64,000 nucleotides of DNA, taken from Alkalithermobacter thermoalcaliphilus JW-YL-7 = DSM 7308. GTDB lineage: Bacteria > Bacillota > Clostridia > Peptostreptococcales > Peptostreptococcaceae. Positions 55,077 through 64,000 of this stretch are shown here, piece after piece (the first letter of the stretch is position 1; every line of letters starts with the position of its first letter). Location: positions 1,586,421 to 1,650,420 of the forward strand of contig LSFY01000001.1 of the NCBI GenBank assembly GCA_001584565.1. Direction: 5' to 3'. Made by a program: the position numbers and the translations under genes. Below the pieces are notes generated by a model that saw only the letters and a program-made list of their open reading frames with translations, had not been told where the DNA came from and did no database searches.

Positions 55077-56024
55077 TTAATCAAACAATGAACTTACTGA
55101 TTCGTTTGCAAATATTTTTCTTATAGCTTGAGCAAATACAGGAGCTACTGATTTTATTTTTATTTTATCTATTCTTTTTTCTTCTGGAAGAAGGATTGTA
55201 TCAAGTACTATAAGTTCTTTTATTGGAGAGTTTTGTATTCTCTCAACAGCAGGTCCTGATAAAACAGGGTGAGTACAACAAGCATAAACATCTTTTGCTC
55301 CGTGATCTTTTAATGCTTTAGCAGCATTTGCTATAGTTCCAGCTGTATCTATCATATCATCTATTAAAATAACATTTTTACCTTCTATATCTCCTATTAT
55401 ATTCATAACCTCTGAAACATTAGCTTTTGGTCTTCTTTTATCTATTATAGCTATAGGAGTATCTAGATGGTTTGCAAAGTTTCTAGCTCTTGTTACACTA
55501 CCAAGATCAGGAGATACAACAACTAAATCATCTAATCCCTTTTCTTTGAAGTATTCAGCTAGTATAGGAACTCCTAAAAGGTGATCAACTGGTATATTAA
55601 AATATCCTTGTATTTGTGCTGCATGAAGGTCCATAGTAAGCACTCTATCTGCTCCTGCTGCTGTTATTATATCAGCAACTAATTTTGCTGTTATTGGATC
55701 TCTAGCTTTTGCTTTTCTATCTTGTCTTGCATATCCATAGTATGGAATAACTGCTGTTATTCTACCTGCTGAAGCTCTTTTTAGTGCATCAATCATTATT
55801 AAAAGCTCCATTAAATTATTATTTACTGGACTATTTGTTGATTGAATTACAAATACATCTGTTCCTCTTACTGTTTCGTTTATGTTTACCATAATTTCTC
55901 CATCACTAAATGTGCCAACATTTGCATTTCCCATAGGAACATTTAGATTTTCTGCAATTTTCTTTGCAAGCTCTAAATTTGAATTACCAGAGAAAATTTT
56001 AATTTCACTACCACTAGTATTCAT
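55077..56024 (-). CDS. prs: Ribose-phosphate pyrophosphokinase
   Basis: The 315-residue enzyme makes PRPP from ribose-5-phosphate and ATP. Motifs: [58 protein letters not shown] and the PRPP loop [13 protein letters not shown] (about residues 218-230). Normal length. ATG behind TGGAGGG; 23 bases after glmU. PRPP is the ligand of PurR, encoded 2 kb upstream. Confidence 0.97.
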   Translation of the reverse strand: MNTSGSEIKIFSGNSNLELAKKIAENLNVPMGNANVGTFSDGEIMVNINETVRGTDVFVIQSTNSPVNNNLMELLIMIDALKRASAGRITAVIPYYGYARQDRKAKARDPITAKLVADIITAAGADRVLTMDLHAAQIQGYFNIPVDHLLGVPILAEYFKEKGLDDLVVVSPDLGSVTRARNFANHLDTPIAIIDKRRPKANVSEVMNIIGDIEGKNVILIDDMIDTAGTIANAAKALKDHGAKDVYACCTHPVLSGPAVERIQNSPIKELIVLDTILLPEEKRIDKIKIKSVAPVFAQAIRKIFANESVSSLFD

Positions 56025-56047
56025 TTATTAACCCTCCAAAATATTAA

Positions 56048-57403
56048 TTATTTTTTATTTACCCAGCCTTGTTTTATAACTTGTCTTTGTCTAGCTATTG
56101 CAAGACTTTCTTTTGGAACATCTTCAGTTATAGTAGAACCTGCTGCTATATATGCTTTTTCATAAACTGTAACAGGTGAGATTAAATTTGTATTGCATCC
56201 TATAAATGCATCGTCTTTTACTATTGTTTTGTGTTTATTCTTTCCATCATAATTTACAAAAACTGTTCCACATCCAATATTTACATTTTTACCAACATGT
56301 GCATCTCCTATATAAGAAAGGTGAGATGCTTTTGAGTTGTCTTCTATTACTGAGTTTTTAACTTCAACAAAGTCTCCTATTTTTACATTTTTACCTATAT
56401 CACTATTTGGTCTTAAATAAGCATAAGGCCCTATACAGCTATTATCTCCTACTTTACTGTCTATTATAGTTGATATTTGAACACATACATTGTTTCCTAT
56501 ATTTGAATTTTCTATTCTGCTGCTGTGTCCTATAATGCAGTTTTGTCCTATATTTGTATTTGATGTTATTATAACTCCAGGATATATAACTGTATCCATT
56601 CCTATATTTACATCTGATTCTATATAAGTGTTGTCAGGGTCTATTATAGTAACTCCGTTTGACATGTGATATTCATTTATTCTTTTTCTCATAACTTTTT
56701 CAGCTTTTGCAAGGTCTATTCTAGAGTTTACTCCCATAAGCTCTTGTATTGTCGATCCTATGTAAGCTCCTACTTTATATCCTTGTTTTCTTAGTATTTC
56801 TATTACATCTGTAAGGTAATATTCGCCTTGTGCATTATTATTAGACAATTTAGATAAACTTTCTAAAAGTGCCTTTCCATCAAATGCGTATATTCCTGAA
56901 TTTATCTCATTTACTTTCTTTTCTTCTTCATTTGCATCTTTTTGTTCAACTATTTTCATTAAATTTCCTTGACTGTCTCTTATTATTCTTCCATATCCAG
57001 TAGGATCATCTACTTTTGTAGTAAGAACTGTAGCTATATAGCTATTTTCTTTGTGGTAAGCGAAAAGATTTTTAAGTGTATCAGATTTAATTAAAGGTGT
57101 ATCCCCACAAAGAACAACTATAATACAGTTTTCATCTATATAATCTTTTGCCATTAAAACAGCATGCCCAGTTCCAAGTTGTTTATCTTGGATTGCAATT
57201 TTTACATCATCTGAAATTTTTTCTTTTACTTTGTCTTTTCCATGCCCTAAAACTACTATGCTTTCATCTACTCCTGCACTTTTTGCTATATCTATTACAT
57301 GATTTATCATTTCTTTTCCGCACACTTTGTGCAAAACCTTAGGGATATTAGACTTCATTCTAGTTCCCTGTCCTGCAGCAAGAATTATAGATTTTACGTT
57401 CAT
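56048..57403 (-). CDS. glmU: Bifunctional GlmU uridylyltransferase/acetyltransferase
   Basis: The 451-residue enzyme makes UDP-GlcNAc in two steps. The N-terminal uridylyltransferase has SIILAAGQGTRMKSNIPKVL and VLCGDTPLI; the C-terminal left-handed beta helix (about 255-451) has hexapeptide repeats (IGQNCIIGHS, NIGNNVCVQIST, FVEVKNSVI) and the acetyl-CoA site GDAHVGKNVNIGCGT. UDP-GlcNAc feeds peptidoglycan and, here, the FlaA1-type enzyme. Upstream of prs as in Bacillus. Confidence 0.96.
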   Translation of the reverse strand: MNVKSIILAAGQGTRMKSNIPKVLHKVCGKEMINHVIDIAKSAGVDESIVVLGHGKDKVKEKISDDVKIAIQDKQLGTGHAVLMAKDYIDENCIIVVLCGDTPLIKSDTLKNLFAYHKENSYIATVLTTKVDDPTGYGRIIRDSQGNLMKIVEQKDANEEEKKVNEINSGIYAFDGKALLESLSKLSNNNAQGEYYLTDVIEILRKQGYKVGAYIGSTIQELMGVNSRIDLAKAEKVMRKRINEYHMSNGVTIIDPDNTYIESDVNIGMDTVIYPGVIITSNTNIGQNCIIGHSSRIENSNIGNNVCVQISTIIDSKVGDNSCIGPYAYLRPNSDIGKNVKIGDFVEVKNSVIEDNSKASHLSYIGDAHVGKNVNIGCGTVFVNYDGKNKHKTIVKDDAFIGCNTNLISPVTVYEKAYIAAGSTITEDVPKESLAIARQRQVIKQGWVNKK

Positions 57404-57479
57404 ATTTTCACCTCAACTCCATAAATTCCTCATATAGTATAACATTTTTCGTCAAAATTGTATACAATTTTGACAAAAC

Positions 57480-57503
57480 AAAAGAGCCCTGTGTCGGCTC
57501 TTT
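57480..57503 (-). terminator. Terminator after spoVG
   Basis: The stem AAAGAGCC / GGCTCTTT with loop GACACAG is followed on the minus strand by TGTTTTGTC; it lies at the spoVG stop. Tail is imperfect, so partial read-through to glmU is possible. Confidence 0.75.
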
Positions 57504-57504
57504 C

Positions 57505-57780
57505 TTATGCTGTAACTTCCATATTATTTAAAGCTTGTTTGTATGCACTTATTACTTGTTCTTCTAGCATTTGTCTCATTGTTGAATTAATTGGATGAGC
57601 TATATCTCTAAACTCTCCATCTGATATTTTTCTGCTTGGCATTGCTATAAATAGTCCGTTTTGTCCTTGTATTATTTTTATATCATGTACTACAAATAAA
57701 TCGTCAAATGTTACTGATACTATACCCTTCATTTTTCCTTCATCAGTTATTTTTCTTATTTTGATGTCTGTAATTTTCAA
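57505..57780 (-). CDS. spoVG: SpoVG RNA/DNA-binding regulator
   Basis: I choose the TTG at 57778-57780, eight bases after AAAGGGGAG, giving 91 residues that start [20 protein letters not shown] as in other SpoVG proteins. Further signature: [20 protein letters not shown] and [11 protein letters not shown]. It binds nucleic acid and affects cell division, capsule and sporulation. A SigH-like promoter lies 45 bases upstream. Confidence 0.96.
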   Translation of the reverse strand: MKITDIKIRKITDEGKMKGIVSVTFDDLFVVHDIKIIQGQNGLFIAMPSRKISDGEFRDIAHPINSTMRQMLEEQVISAYKQALNNMEVTA

Positions 57781-57824
57781 GTTTCCCACTCCCCTTTTGT
57801 GATATAAAAATTATTGTATTTTTT

Positions 57825-57853
57825 ATATTCTACATTTTTATCAATTTACCTTC
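57825..57853 (-). promoter_or_regulatory. SigH-like promoter of spoVG
   Basis: On the minus strand GAAGGTAAA (57845-57853) and GTAGAATAT (57825-57833) are 11 bases apart. SigH consensus is RNAGGAWWW-N11-12-RNNGAATWW, so there is one mismatch in the -35. In B. subtilis spoVG is a classic SigH gene. The -35 abuts the purR stop. Confidence 0.65.
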
Positions 57854-58678
57854 TTAATTTTCTGAATTTTGTATTACAAAATCTTTATTAGGAGTTATTT
57901 GCATTTTATCTTCAACTATTTGAAAATCTATCAAGGATACATAATCATCTACTTGCTTTTCCTTTGGCTCTGCCATTGCTATAAAAACTCCTTTTCCTAT
58001 AACTTTTGCGTTAAATTCTTTCATCAAATCTTCCATTGCTTTTAATGTTCCCCCACCTCTCATAAAGTCATCTATTAGTATAACTTTACTATTTTCTTTC
58101 AATGCTTTTCTTGGAAGTGACATCATTTGTACTCTCTTTGTACTTTCTGACATATAAGTTATACTAATTGCTGATCCTTCTGAAACCTTAGAATCTTTTC
58201 TTATTATTACAAGAGGTAAGTTCATTGCACTAGCAGTCATAAGAGCCATTGGTATCCCTTTTGTTTCCATTGTAACTACATAGTCAGCATCTTTATAATC
58301 TATATAAGATGCAAATATTTTTCCTATTTTATGAGCTATTTGAGGATTATATATAAGGTCTATTATGTATAAAAATCCTCCTGGAAGTAATCGTGACTTA
58401 TCATTTAGCTGTTTACATATAGATTCTAAGAAAATAATGTTATCTTTTTTAGATATCTTAGGTATATATTTTACTCCCCCTGCTGCTCCTGCTATAGTTA
58501 TAACTTGTCCTAGGTTCATCTTTTCAAATACATTTTTTACAACTAATACATCTTCACTTATAGTAGATTTTGCTGCATTAAATTTTTCTGTAAAATAGCT
58601 AAGAGTAAAAACCGTATTTGGATTGTCTGATAGAATTTTAACTATTGCCCCTATTCTTTCATTTCTTTTGAACTTCAT
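57854..58678 (-). CDS. purR: Pur operon repressor PurR
   Basis: The 274-residue protein has an N-terminal winged helix (RNERIGAIVKILSDNPNTVF, FTEKFNAAKSTISEDVLVV) and a C-terminal PRTase-like domain with KVILIDDFMRGGGTLKAME (about residues 197-215), where PRPP binds and relieves repression of purine genes. ATG behind AGGAGG. Placed before spoVG as in Bacillus. Confidence 0.95.
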   Translation of the reverse strand: MKFKRNERIGAIVKILSDNPNTVFTLSYFTEKFNAAKSTISEDVLVVKNVFEKMNLGQVITIAGAAGGVKYIPKISKKDNIIFLESICKQLNDKSRLLPGGFLYIIDLIYNPQIAHKIGKIFASYIDYKDADYVVTMETKGIPMALMTASAMNLPLVIIRKDSKVSEGSAISITYMSESTKRVQMMSLPRKALKENSKVILIDDFMRGGGTLKAMEDLMKEFNAKVIGKGVFIAMAEPKEKQVDDYVSLIDFQIVEDKMQITPNKDFVIQNSEN

Positions 58679-58817
58679 AGCTAAACCTCCTGATTTTAAG
58701 ATAAAATCTATAATATAATACCTCTTTTATTCATATCAATATAATAGTATAATGTTAAATGACTTTATTCTTAATATTATAACATAATATCTTGTCATAA
58801 GGAGAGATGATTTAACA

Positions 58818-60176
58818 ATGCATATACATTTTATAGGAATAGGTGGAGTAAGTATGAGCGCTCTTGCTCAAATTTGTATCAGCAAAGGATATACGGTATC
58901 TGGATCAGATTGTCAGGAATCTTTTTCTACAGATAAACTAAAAAGATTAGGAGCAACTATATATATAGGACACAAAAAAGAGAACATATCAAGCGATATA
59001 GACCTTGTAGTATACACAGCTGCAATAAAAGATGACAACGAGGAGCTTTTATCATGTAAAGAAAAGAATATAAAAATCTTAGATAGAGCCTCTTTCTTAG
59101 GAGAGCTTATGAAAGATTATAAAAATGTAATAGCAATAGCTGGAACTCATGGTAAAACTAGCACAACTTCTATGACATCTATTTTATTTACTTTATCAGG
59201 TAAAGATCCTACAATATTAGTAGGCGGAAATCTTAGAGAAATAGATGGTAATGTAAGAATAGGAAAGTCTGAAAACTTTATAACAGAAGCTTGTGAATAT
59301 GTAGATAGTTTTCTTAAGTTTTATCCTAATATAGGTGTTGTTTTAAATATAGAAGAAGATCACTTAGATTATTTTTCTGGAATTGAAGATATAAAAAGAT
59401 CTTTTAATGAATTTGGAAAATTAATCCCTGAAGATGGATATTTTATTGTAAATGGAGATGACAAAAACACAAAAGATATACTTAAAGGAGTTAAAGCAAA
59501 TATTATTAAATATGGAACTTTAAACTCTAATGATGTTGTTATAAGGGATATATCTTTTGATAGCTTAGGGTGTGGAAGATTTTCGCTAACTTTTAATGGA
59601 AAGGACCTTGGTAAATTTAATCTTTCAGTACCTGGACTTCACAATATATATAATGCTACTTCGTCTATTGTTTGCAGCTTAGTTTCTGGAATTGATATTG
59701 ATATTATAAGAGAAAATATATCTAAATATAAGGGTGTTGAAAGAAGATTCCAAAAAAAAGGTGAAGTAAATTCTGCTATAATAATAGATGATTATGCTCA
59801 TCACCCAACAGAAGTTAAAGCTACATTAGCTGCGGCTAAGAATATGTGTAAGGGAGATTTATATTGTATATTTCAGCCTCACACATATACTAGGACTAAA
59901 GCTCTTTTAAATGAATTTGCTCTTTCGTTTAATGATGCTACAAAGGTAATAATAACTGATATATATGCAGCAAGAGAAAAAGACGATAAAAGTATACACT
60001 CTAAAGACCTTGTAGCTAAACTTAAAGAAAACGATATAGATGCTTTATATATGAGCAATTTTGATGATATAAAAGAGTATATTTTGGAAAATATTAAACC
60101 TTATGATCTAGTTTTAACTGTAGGTGCTGGAAATGTGTATTTAATAGGAGAAAAAATATTAAAGGATGCTAAGTAA
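58818..60176 (+). CDS. murC: UDP-N-acetylmuramate-L-alanine ligase
   Basis: The 452-residue cytosolic enzyme adds L-Ala to UDP-MurNAc. It has [20 protein letters not shown] at the start, the ATP loop [13 protein letters not shown] (about 108-120), the [10 protein letters not shown] metal/UDP site and [14 protein letters not shown]. The ribosome site (AAGGAGAG) is unusually far, 13 bases from the ATG, but no other start fits. It is transcribed divergently from purR; the gap 58679-58817 is AT-rich with several TATAAT-like boxes. Confidence 0.95.
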   Translation: MHIHFIGIGGVSMSALAQICISKGYTVSGSDCQESFSTDKLKRLGATIYIGHKKENISSDIDLVVYTAAIKDDNEELLSCKEKNIKILDRASFLGELMKDYKNVIAIAGTHGKTSTTSMTSILFTLSGKDPTILVGGNLREIDGNVRIGKSENFITEACEYVDSFLKFYPNIGVVLNIEEDHLDYFSGIEDIKRSFNEFGKLIPEDGYFIVNGDDKNTKDILKGVKANIIKYGTLNSNDVVIRDISFDSLGCGRFSLTFNGKDLGKFNLSVPGLHNIYNATSSIVCSLVSGIDIDIIRENISKYKGVERRFQKKGEVNSAIIIDDYAHHPTEVKATLAAAKNMCKGDLYCIFQPHTYTRTKALLNEFALSFNDATKVIITDIYAAREKDDKSIHSKDLVAKLKENDIDALYMSNFDDIKEYILENIKPYDLVLTVGAGNVYLIGEKILKDAK

Positions 60177-60189
60177 GCATCCTTTTTTT
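60161..60189 (+). terminator. Terminator overlapping the murC 3' end
   Basis: AAAGGATGCT and AGCATCCTTT pair around a five-base loop (AAGTA), followed by TTTTT. The left arm lies in the last codons (KDAK) and the stop is in the loop region. Confidence 0.88.
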
Positions 60190-61255
60190 ATGGAGTATTT
60201 GCATAAGCACTTATTATTATATCAACACTTCTAACTTGATATATTTTTGAGTTAACCTGTATATGATTTTCATAAGCTGTTATATTTTGAGTTTTTCCAT
60301 TTCCTTTTAAAGTAAGTTCATATCTTTTTTCTTCAAACTCTCCTAATCTTCCTTCAGTAGTATTTTTATTGAATAAAAACTCCATTAAATCTTTTGCATC
60401 TTTTCCTCTTACTAAAGAGTTTATATTGTTTACTATATCTTTTACTTCTATTTCTTCAACCCAGCTGTAATCTTGTTCTTGATTGTTTTCTGAAGGAGTG
60501 TATTGAGTATTTCTCATTATATGAGATAAGTAATTATAAAGTGTTTCCTCAACGCTATAATAAGTTCTATAATTTTTATAGAAAACTCCTAAAGTGTTTT
60601 TATCTATAAGCTGAAGGTAAATATCTGTATTTCTAAGTGATACTGTTATATAAAAGTTATCTTTGCTTTCATTTTTTATTCTATGTTCTTTTAAAGTTTG
60701 CCTATAGTTTATGCTTTCGCTAAACTCTTTTAAGTTAGATCTTGATAGCTCTTGCTGTTTTTTAGTTTTTTCATCTTCAACTAAAACTTTAGTTAAATTT
60801 CTGTGATTTTTTATAATATCTAGTGATGTAAATATACCTTTTTCAAATAACTCCTCAATTTGCTTTGAATATTCGCTAGGAATTTCGTAGTATTCTTCTT
60901 GATCTTGTGCTTGTATTTTTATATGTTTGTAATCTGTTATAAACTGTATATTTTTACCTTCTCCTGATATTACCTTTCTTACATTTACCCTTTCGTCTAC
61001 TTTCTTAAAGTTTTGAACAAATTCTTTAAATTCTGATACTACATCTTCATTTAATAAAATATTTTCAAATCTGTTATCGCTTAACCTTATTTCTTCTTCA
61101 TTTAAAAGGGTTTGTAAAAGGTTTATATTTTTTACTACTGGCTTAAATCTGTGATCTACTAAATCGTCTTTAGTATTTATATAGGTTATAGAAAAACTTG
61201 CTATAAATACAATTAAAAATATAACTGCTGATCCTATAGCAATTTTCTTATACAT
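60188..61255 (-). CDS. Uncharacterised single-pass membrane protein
   Basis: I choose the ATG at 61253-61255, behind AGAGGTG, giving 355 residues. One N-terminal membrane helix (AIGSAVIFLIVFIASFSITY) is followed by a large charged outside part without Cys-based or enzyme motifs; KEFVQNFKKVDERVNVRKV and YELTLKGNGKTQNITAYENH suggest repeated alpha/beta units. It resembles the DUF3919-type clostridial proteins in layout, but I cannot confirm a family. Monocistronic between terminators. Confidence 0.8.
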   Translation of the reverse strand: MYKKIAIGSAVIFLIVFIASFSITYINTKDDLVDHRFKPVVKNINLLQTLLNEEEIRLSDNRFENILLNEDVVSEFKEFVQNFKKVDERVNVRKVISGEGKNIQFITDYKHIKIQAQDQEEYYEIPSEYSKQIEELFEKGIFTSLDIIKNHRNLTKVLVEDEKTKKQQELSRSNLKEFSESINYRQTLKEHRIKNESKDNFYITVSLRNTDIYLQLIDKNTLGVFYKNYRTYYSVEETLYNYLSHIMRNTQYTPSENNQEQDYSWVEEIEVKDIVNNINSLVRGKDAKDLMEFLFNKNTTEGRLGEFEEKRYELTLKGNGKTQNITAYENHIQVNSKIYQVRSVDIIISAYANTP

Positions 61256-61290
61256 AATAATCACCTCTTTTGTTAATTATACCACAAAAC

Positions 61291-61320
61291 AGAAAAATCT
61301 CACACAATTGTGAGATTTTT
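61291..61320 (-). terminator. Terminator after the decarboxylase-family gene
   Basis: The 12-bp stem AAAAATCTCACA / TGTGAGATTTTT with loop CAAT overlaps the gene stop on the minus strand. Confidence 0.88.
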
Positions 61321-62780
61321 TATTCTATACCTAATACATTTATATAGTCTACATAAGGGTCTTGTGTTCCTTGCAGTATAACTTCTTCTTCTTTTAAAAA
61401 CTTTATATATTCTACTATATCTTTTGTTATTTTTTCTCCTGGAACTATTATAGGTATTCCCGGTGGATATACCATCACAGATTCTCCACTTATTTCTCCA
61501 ACTGCATCTTCAAGTAGTACAGAGTGTTTTGTAGAATAAAACGCATCTCTTGGAGCTACTATTAGGTCTGGATTTTTAAGAATACTCTTTTTAAGCTTTA
61601 TTTCTTCATCTCTTCTATATTTTATAGATATATCGTAAAGTGCATCTACAAGTTTATCTAAATTTTCTTTTGTGTCACCAAGACTAACTATTGCAAGTAT
61701 ATTATAGTTATCTCCAAGCTCTACTTGAATATTATATTCATCTCTTAATATATCATAAACCTCATATCCTGTAAGACCTAGTTTTCTTACATTAACTCCT
61801 AATTTTGTTTCATCAAAATCATAAACTCCAGGAGTATCTATAATTTCTCTTCCAAAAGCATAAAGTCCATCTATTTTGTTTATTTTTTCTCTTGCCTCTC
61901 TTACAAGAGAAAGTATATTATCTAACATTTCTTCTCCCTGAGTTGCTAGCTGCTTTCTAGCAACATCTAATGAACTCATAAGTAGATATGAAGCTGAAGT
62001 TGTTTGTGTTAAGTTTATAGTTGTTCTAACATGTTTTGCATCTACTATTCCATCTCTTACTAAAAGTATAGAGCTTTGAGTTAAAGAGCCTCCTGTTTTA
62101 TGCATACTAACAGCTGACATATCTGCTCCTACTGACATAGCTGATTCTGGAAGATCAGGGTGAAAGTGCATATGCGCTCCGTGAGCTTCATCTACTAAAA
62201 CTGCAATTCCATTTCTATGAGCTATTTTAACTATGCTTGCAAGGTCTGATATTGCACCATAGTAAGTAGGATTTACTAAAAAGATTGCCTTAGCATCAGG
62301 GTGCTTTCCTATTGCTCTTTCTATTTCTTGAACCGAAACTCCCATAGCTATTCCAAGCTCTTCATTTATTTCTGGCTGAATATATACAGGAATTGCTCCA
62401 CTTAGTATTATTGCAGAAGTTGCTGATTTATGAGCATTTCTTGGAAGAATTATTTTATCTCCAGGCTCGCATACACTCATTATCATAGCTTGAACAGCTG
62501 AACTTGTTCCATTTACCATAAAGTAAGCATAATCTGCCCAATATGCATCAGCTGCAAGTTCTTCAGCTTCTGCTATAACTCCTATAGGGTTAGATAAGTT
62601 ATCTAAACATTTCATAGAGTTTACATCAACTTCTAAAACTGTCTTTCCAAAAAACTGGGCTAGTTCTTTAATTCCTAATCCATGTTTATGTCCAGGCACA
62701 TCAAATGGAATAACATTTTTTGAGTGATATTCCTTAAGTGCTGTAAAAAGAGGCGTCATAGTTTGATCTAATCTTTTCAA
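61320..62780 (-). CDS. Orn/Lys/Arg decarboxylase family PLP enzyme
   Basis: The 486-residue protein starts at TTG behind AGGAGATG. It has the group-III decarboxylase features VIPFDVPGHKHGLGI near the start, FMVNGTSSAVQAMIMS, VDEAHGAHMHFHP and the PLP lysine in SMHKTGGSLTQSS (about residue 228). The short size without an N-terminal wing domain fits the SpeA/YaaO group of Firmicutes, which includes arginine, lysine and ornithine decarboxylases of polyamine synthesis. Arginine decarboxylase is the usual annotation, but the substrate cannot be told from sequence here. Confidence 0.9.
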   Translation of the reverse strand: MKRLDQTMTPLFTALKEYHSKNVIPFDVPGHKHGLGIKELAQFFGKTVLEVDVNSMKCLDNLSNPIGVIAEAEELAADAYWADYAYFMVNGTSSAVQAMIMSVCEPGDKIILPRNAHKSATSAIILSGAIPVYIQPEINEELGIAMGVSVQEIERAIGKHPDAKAIFLVNPTYYGAISDLASIVKIAHRNGIAVLVDEAHGAHMHFHPDLPESAMSVGADMSAVSMHKTGGSLTQSSILLVRDGIVDAKHVRTTINLTQTTSASYLLMSSLDVARKQLATQGEEMLDNILSLVREAREKINKIDGLYAFGREIIDTPGVYDFDETKLGVNVRKLGLTGYEVYDILRDEYNIQVELGDNYNILAIVSLGDTKENLDKLVDALYDISIKYRRDEEIKLKKSILKNPDLIVAPRDAFYSTKHSVLLEDAVGEISGESVMVYPPGIPIIVPGEKITKDIVEYIKFLKEEEVILQGTQDPYVDYINVLGIE

Positions 62781-62875
62781 CTTACACTTTCATCTCCTTC
62801 GTTTCATATTGATAAACTTTTTAGGTGTTTTTAAGAAACCAACTTATTATAATTTATAATATTTTTACATAAAAA

Positions 62876-63769
62876 TCAATGTTTTTTTTGATTATATCTA
62901 ACTGTACACGCATCTATGTGAACAGCTACTGCTTTTATATTTTCGATATTTTCTTTTATTTTATCTTCAACTTTATGAGCTATTTCATGTCCTTTATATA
63001 CTGTTATATTAGGGTCTACGCAAATTGAAAGATCTATGTATATATATGAACCGTGTTTTCTGCTTTTAAAGCTAGTTACATAGTTTACTCCTTCTACAGT
63101 CATTATTAAATCTTTTATTTTTTCTTGTTCTTGTTTTGTTATAGAATAATCTAAAAGTTCGTTTGCTGATGTTTTTAGTATATCTAATCCTACTTTTAAA
63201 ACTAAAATACAAACTATAAATCCAGATAGTGGATCTAATATTTTAAAACCTATTCTACTTCCTATTATGCCCAAAAGTGCTCCAATTGATGATAATGAAT
63301 CTGATCTATGATGCCACGCATCAGCTTTAAGAGATGGAGAATTTATCTTTTTTGCAATTTTTATAGTTATATAAAATTGATATTCTTTTAAAGCTATAGA
63401 TACTAAAGCTGCTATTATAGGAAGATATGTCGGAGTTTTTATTTTATCTAAATTAAACATTAATAAAAGTGAATTATAACCTATCTTAAATCCTACATAT
63501 ATTAAAACTAATGATAAAGTAAATCCAACTAATGTTTCTGCTTTTTCATGTCCGTAGTTATGCTCATCATCATCAGGTTTTTTAGATATTATATTTCCTG
63601 CTAATACTCCAATTGATGTTATTATATCTGATGCTGAATGTATTCCATCTGCAATCATAGCGTTTGAGCTGCCAATTATTCCCGATAATATTTTAAATAT
63701 GGTTAAAACTATATTTATTATTATAGATTTTATAGTTGCGCTTGTAGATTCATTTAATCTTTCATTCAT
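62876..63769 (-). CDS. Cation diffusion facilitator (CDF) family metal transporter
   Basis: The 297-residue protein has five to six membrane segments with the CDF metal sites: SNAMIADGIHSASDIITS (HxxxD in TM2), DDDEHNYGHEKAE between TM2 and TM3 and KADAWHHRSDSLSSIG (HxxxD in TM5), then a C-terminal cytosolic domain (about 205-297) with VNYVTSFKSRKHGSYIYID. It exports zinc, manganese or iron against protons. HxxxD/HxxxD rather than DxxxD leaves Zn or Mn both possible. ATG behind AAAGGAG. Confidence 0.93.
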   Translation of the reverse strand: MNERLNESTSATIKSIIINIVLTIFKILSGIIGSSNAMIADGIHSASDIITSIGVLAGNIISKKPDDDEHNYGHEKAETLVGFTLSLVLIYVGFKIGYNSLLLMFNLDKIKTPTYLPIIAALVSIALKEYQFYITIKIAKKINSPSLKADAWHHRSDSLSSIGALLGIIGSRIGFKILDPLSGFIVCILVLKVGLDILKTSANELLDYSITKQEQEKIKDLIMTVEGVNYVTSFKSRKHGSYIYIDLSICVDPNITVYKGHEIAHKVEDKIKENIENIKAVAVHIDACTVRYNQKKH

Positions 63770-63828
63770 AACTTCTTCTCCTTTACAGCAAAATATAATT
63801 TACATTATACTACACTTTTAGCAAAGAA

Positions 63829-63858
63829 AAAAGGTATGCACCTTAGTACATACCTTTT
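63829..63858 (-). terminator. Terminator after the partial M20 peptidase gene
   Basis: AAAAGGTATG / CATACCTTTT around a ten-base loop is followed on the minus strand by CTTTGC after TTTT. It lies three bases after the gene stop. Confidence 0.8.
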
Positions 63859-63861
63859 AGT

Positions 63862-64000
63862 TTATGCTTGTTTTATTATTTCGTATACCATTTGAGCAGA
63901 TTTTACTAAATCCTCTATAGCTATATACTCTTGAAGAGTATGAGGTTTTTTCATACCAATTCCAAGATTTACAGCTTTTATTCCATTTGAATTTAGTATA
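63862..64000 (-). CDS. M20-family peptidase (peptidase T-like), 3' end only
   Basis: Forty-five codons before a TAA (63862-63864) are in the window. They read ...NSNGIKAVNLGIGMKKPHTL then QEYIAIEDLVKSAQMVYEII, the usual end of PepT-like M20/M25/M40 peptidases (the GxxxxNxGxGxxxxHTxxE element includes a catalytic-domain His and Glu). The rest lies off the right edge. Confidence 0.75.
   Translation of the reverse strand, partial: ILNSNGIKAVNLGIGMKKPHTLQEYIAIEDLVKSAQMVYEIIKQA

Overview
The window looks like a piece of chromosome from a low-GC, spore-forming anaerobic Clostridia, probably close to Peptostreptococcaceae. The grounds are the sporulation genes (spoIIE, yabP, yabQ, spoVB, spoVT, spoVG), a protein with CWB2-type cell-wall repeats, tryptophanase beside an amino-acid symporter, AT-rich codon use, frequent TTG starts, and the order spoIIE-ppx-divIC-yabQ-yabP-rqcP-hup-mazG-spoVB-spoVT-prsA-mfd-pth-prs-glmU-spoVG-purR-murC, which resembles the yab region of Bacillus and clostridia. 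I saw no rRNA, tRNA or CRISPR array. The exact organism is an inference.

Layout. 1-15.6 kb is mixed accessory and metabolic DNA: the end of an HlyD/RND adaptor lipoprotein, a frameshifted membrane diguanylate cyclase, a long glutamine synthetase, a membrane-anchored PepF, a GAF-GGDEF-HD-GYP c-di-GMP protein, a transglutaminase-CWB2 surface protein, an M19 dipeptidase, a small-protein cluster (DUF1659, DUF2922, YvrJ) running into a sigma factor whose promoter carries a LexA-type SOS box, and an NSS transporter with tryptophanase behind a cre-like operator.

15.6-35.8 kb is a surface-polysaccharide locus read right to left: Wzz, tyrosine kinase, PHP phosphatase, FlaA1/CapD-like enzyme, priming sugar transferase, GalE, glycosyltransferases, Wzy polymerase, MurJ-type flippases, UDP-glucose dehydrogenase, UDP-glucuronate epimerase and GalU, with a divergent LytR-CpsA-Psr ligase. 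Its middle (about 20.4-28.8 kb) is decayed or rearranged: a duplicate frameshifted ugd, a duplicate truncated sugar transferase, a broken second flippase, an IS3 remnant, a GC-rich palindromic element and a likely pyruvyltransferase remnant.

35.8-41.1 kb holds pyrG with a terminator-like leader, then a four-gene repair operon: an Mre11/SbcD-like nuclease and a Rad50/SbcC-like ATPase split into three ORFs. Between this operon and convergent spoIIE lies an array of about nine same-strand DnaA-box-like 9-mers spaced 9-21 bp apart. This array and the LexA-controlled sigma cluster are the most interesting signals.

41.1-64 kb is conserved housekeeping and sporulation DNA, mostly on the minus strand and punctuated by clear intrinsic terminators. 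SigE-like (yabP) and SigH-like (spoVG) promoters can be read from the sequence. It ends with an Orn/Lys/Arg decarboxylase-family gene, a CDF metal transporter and the 3' end of an M20 peptidase.
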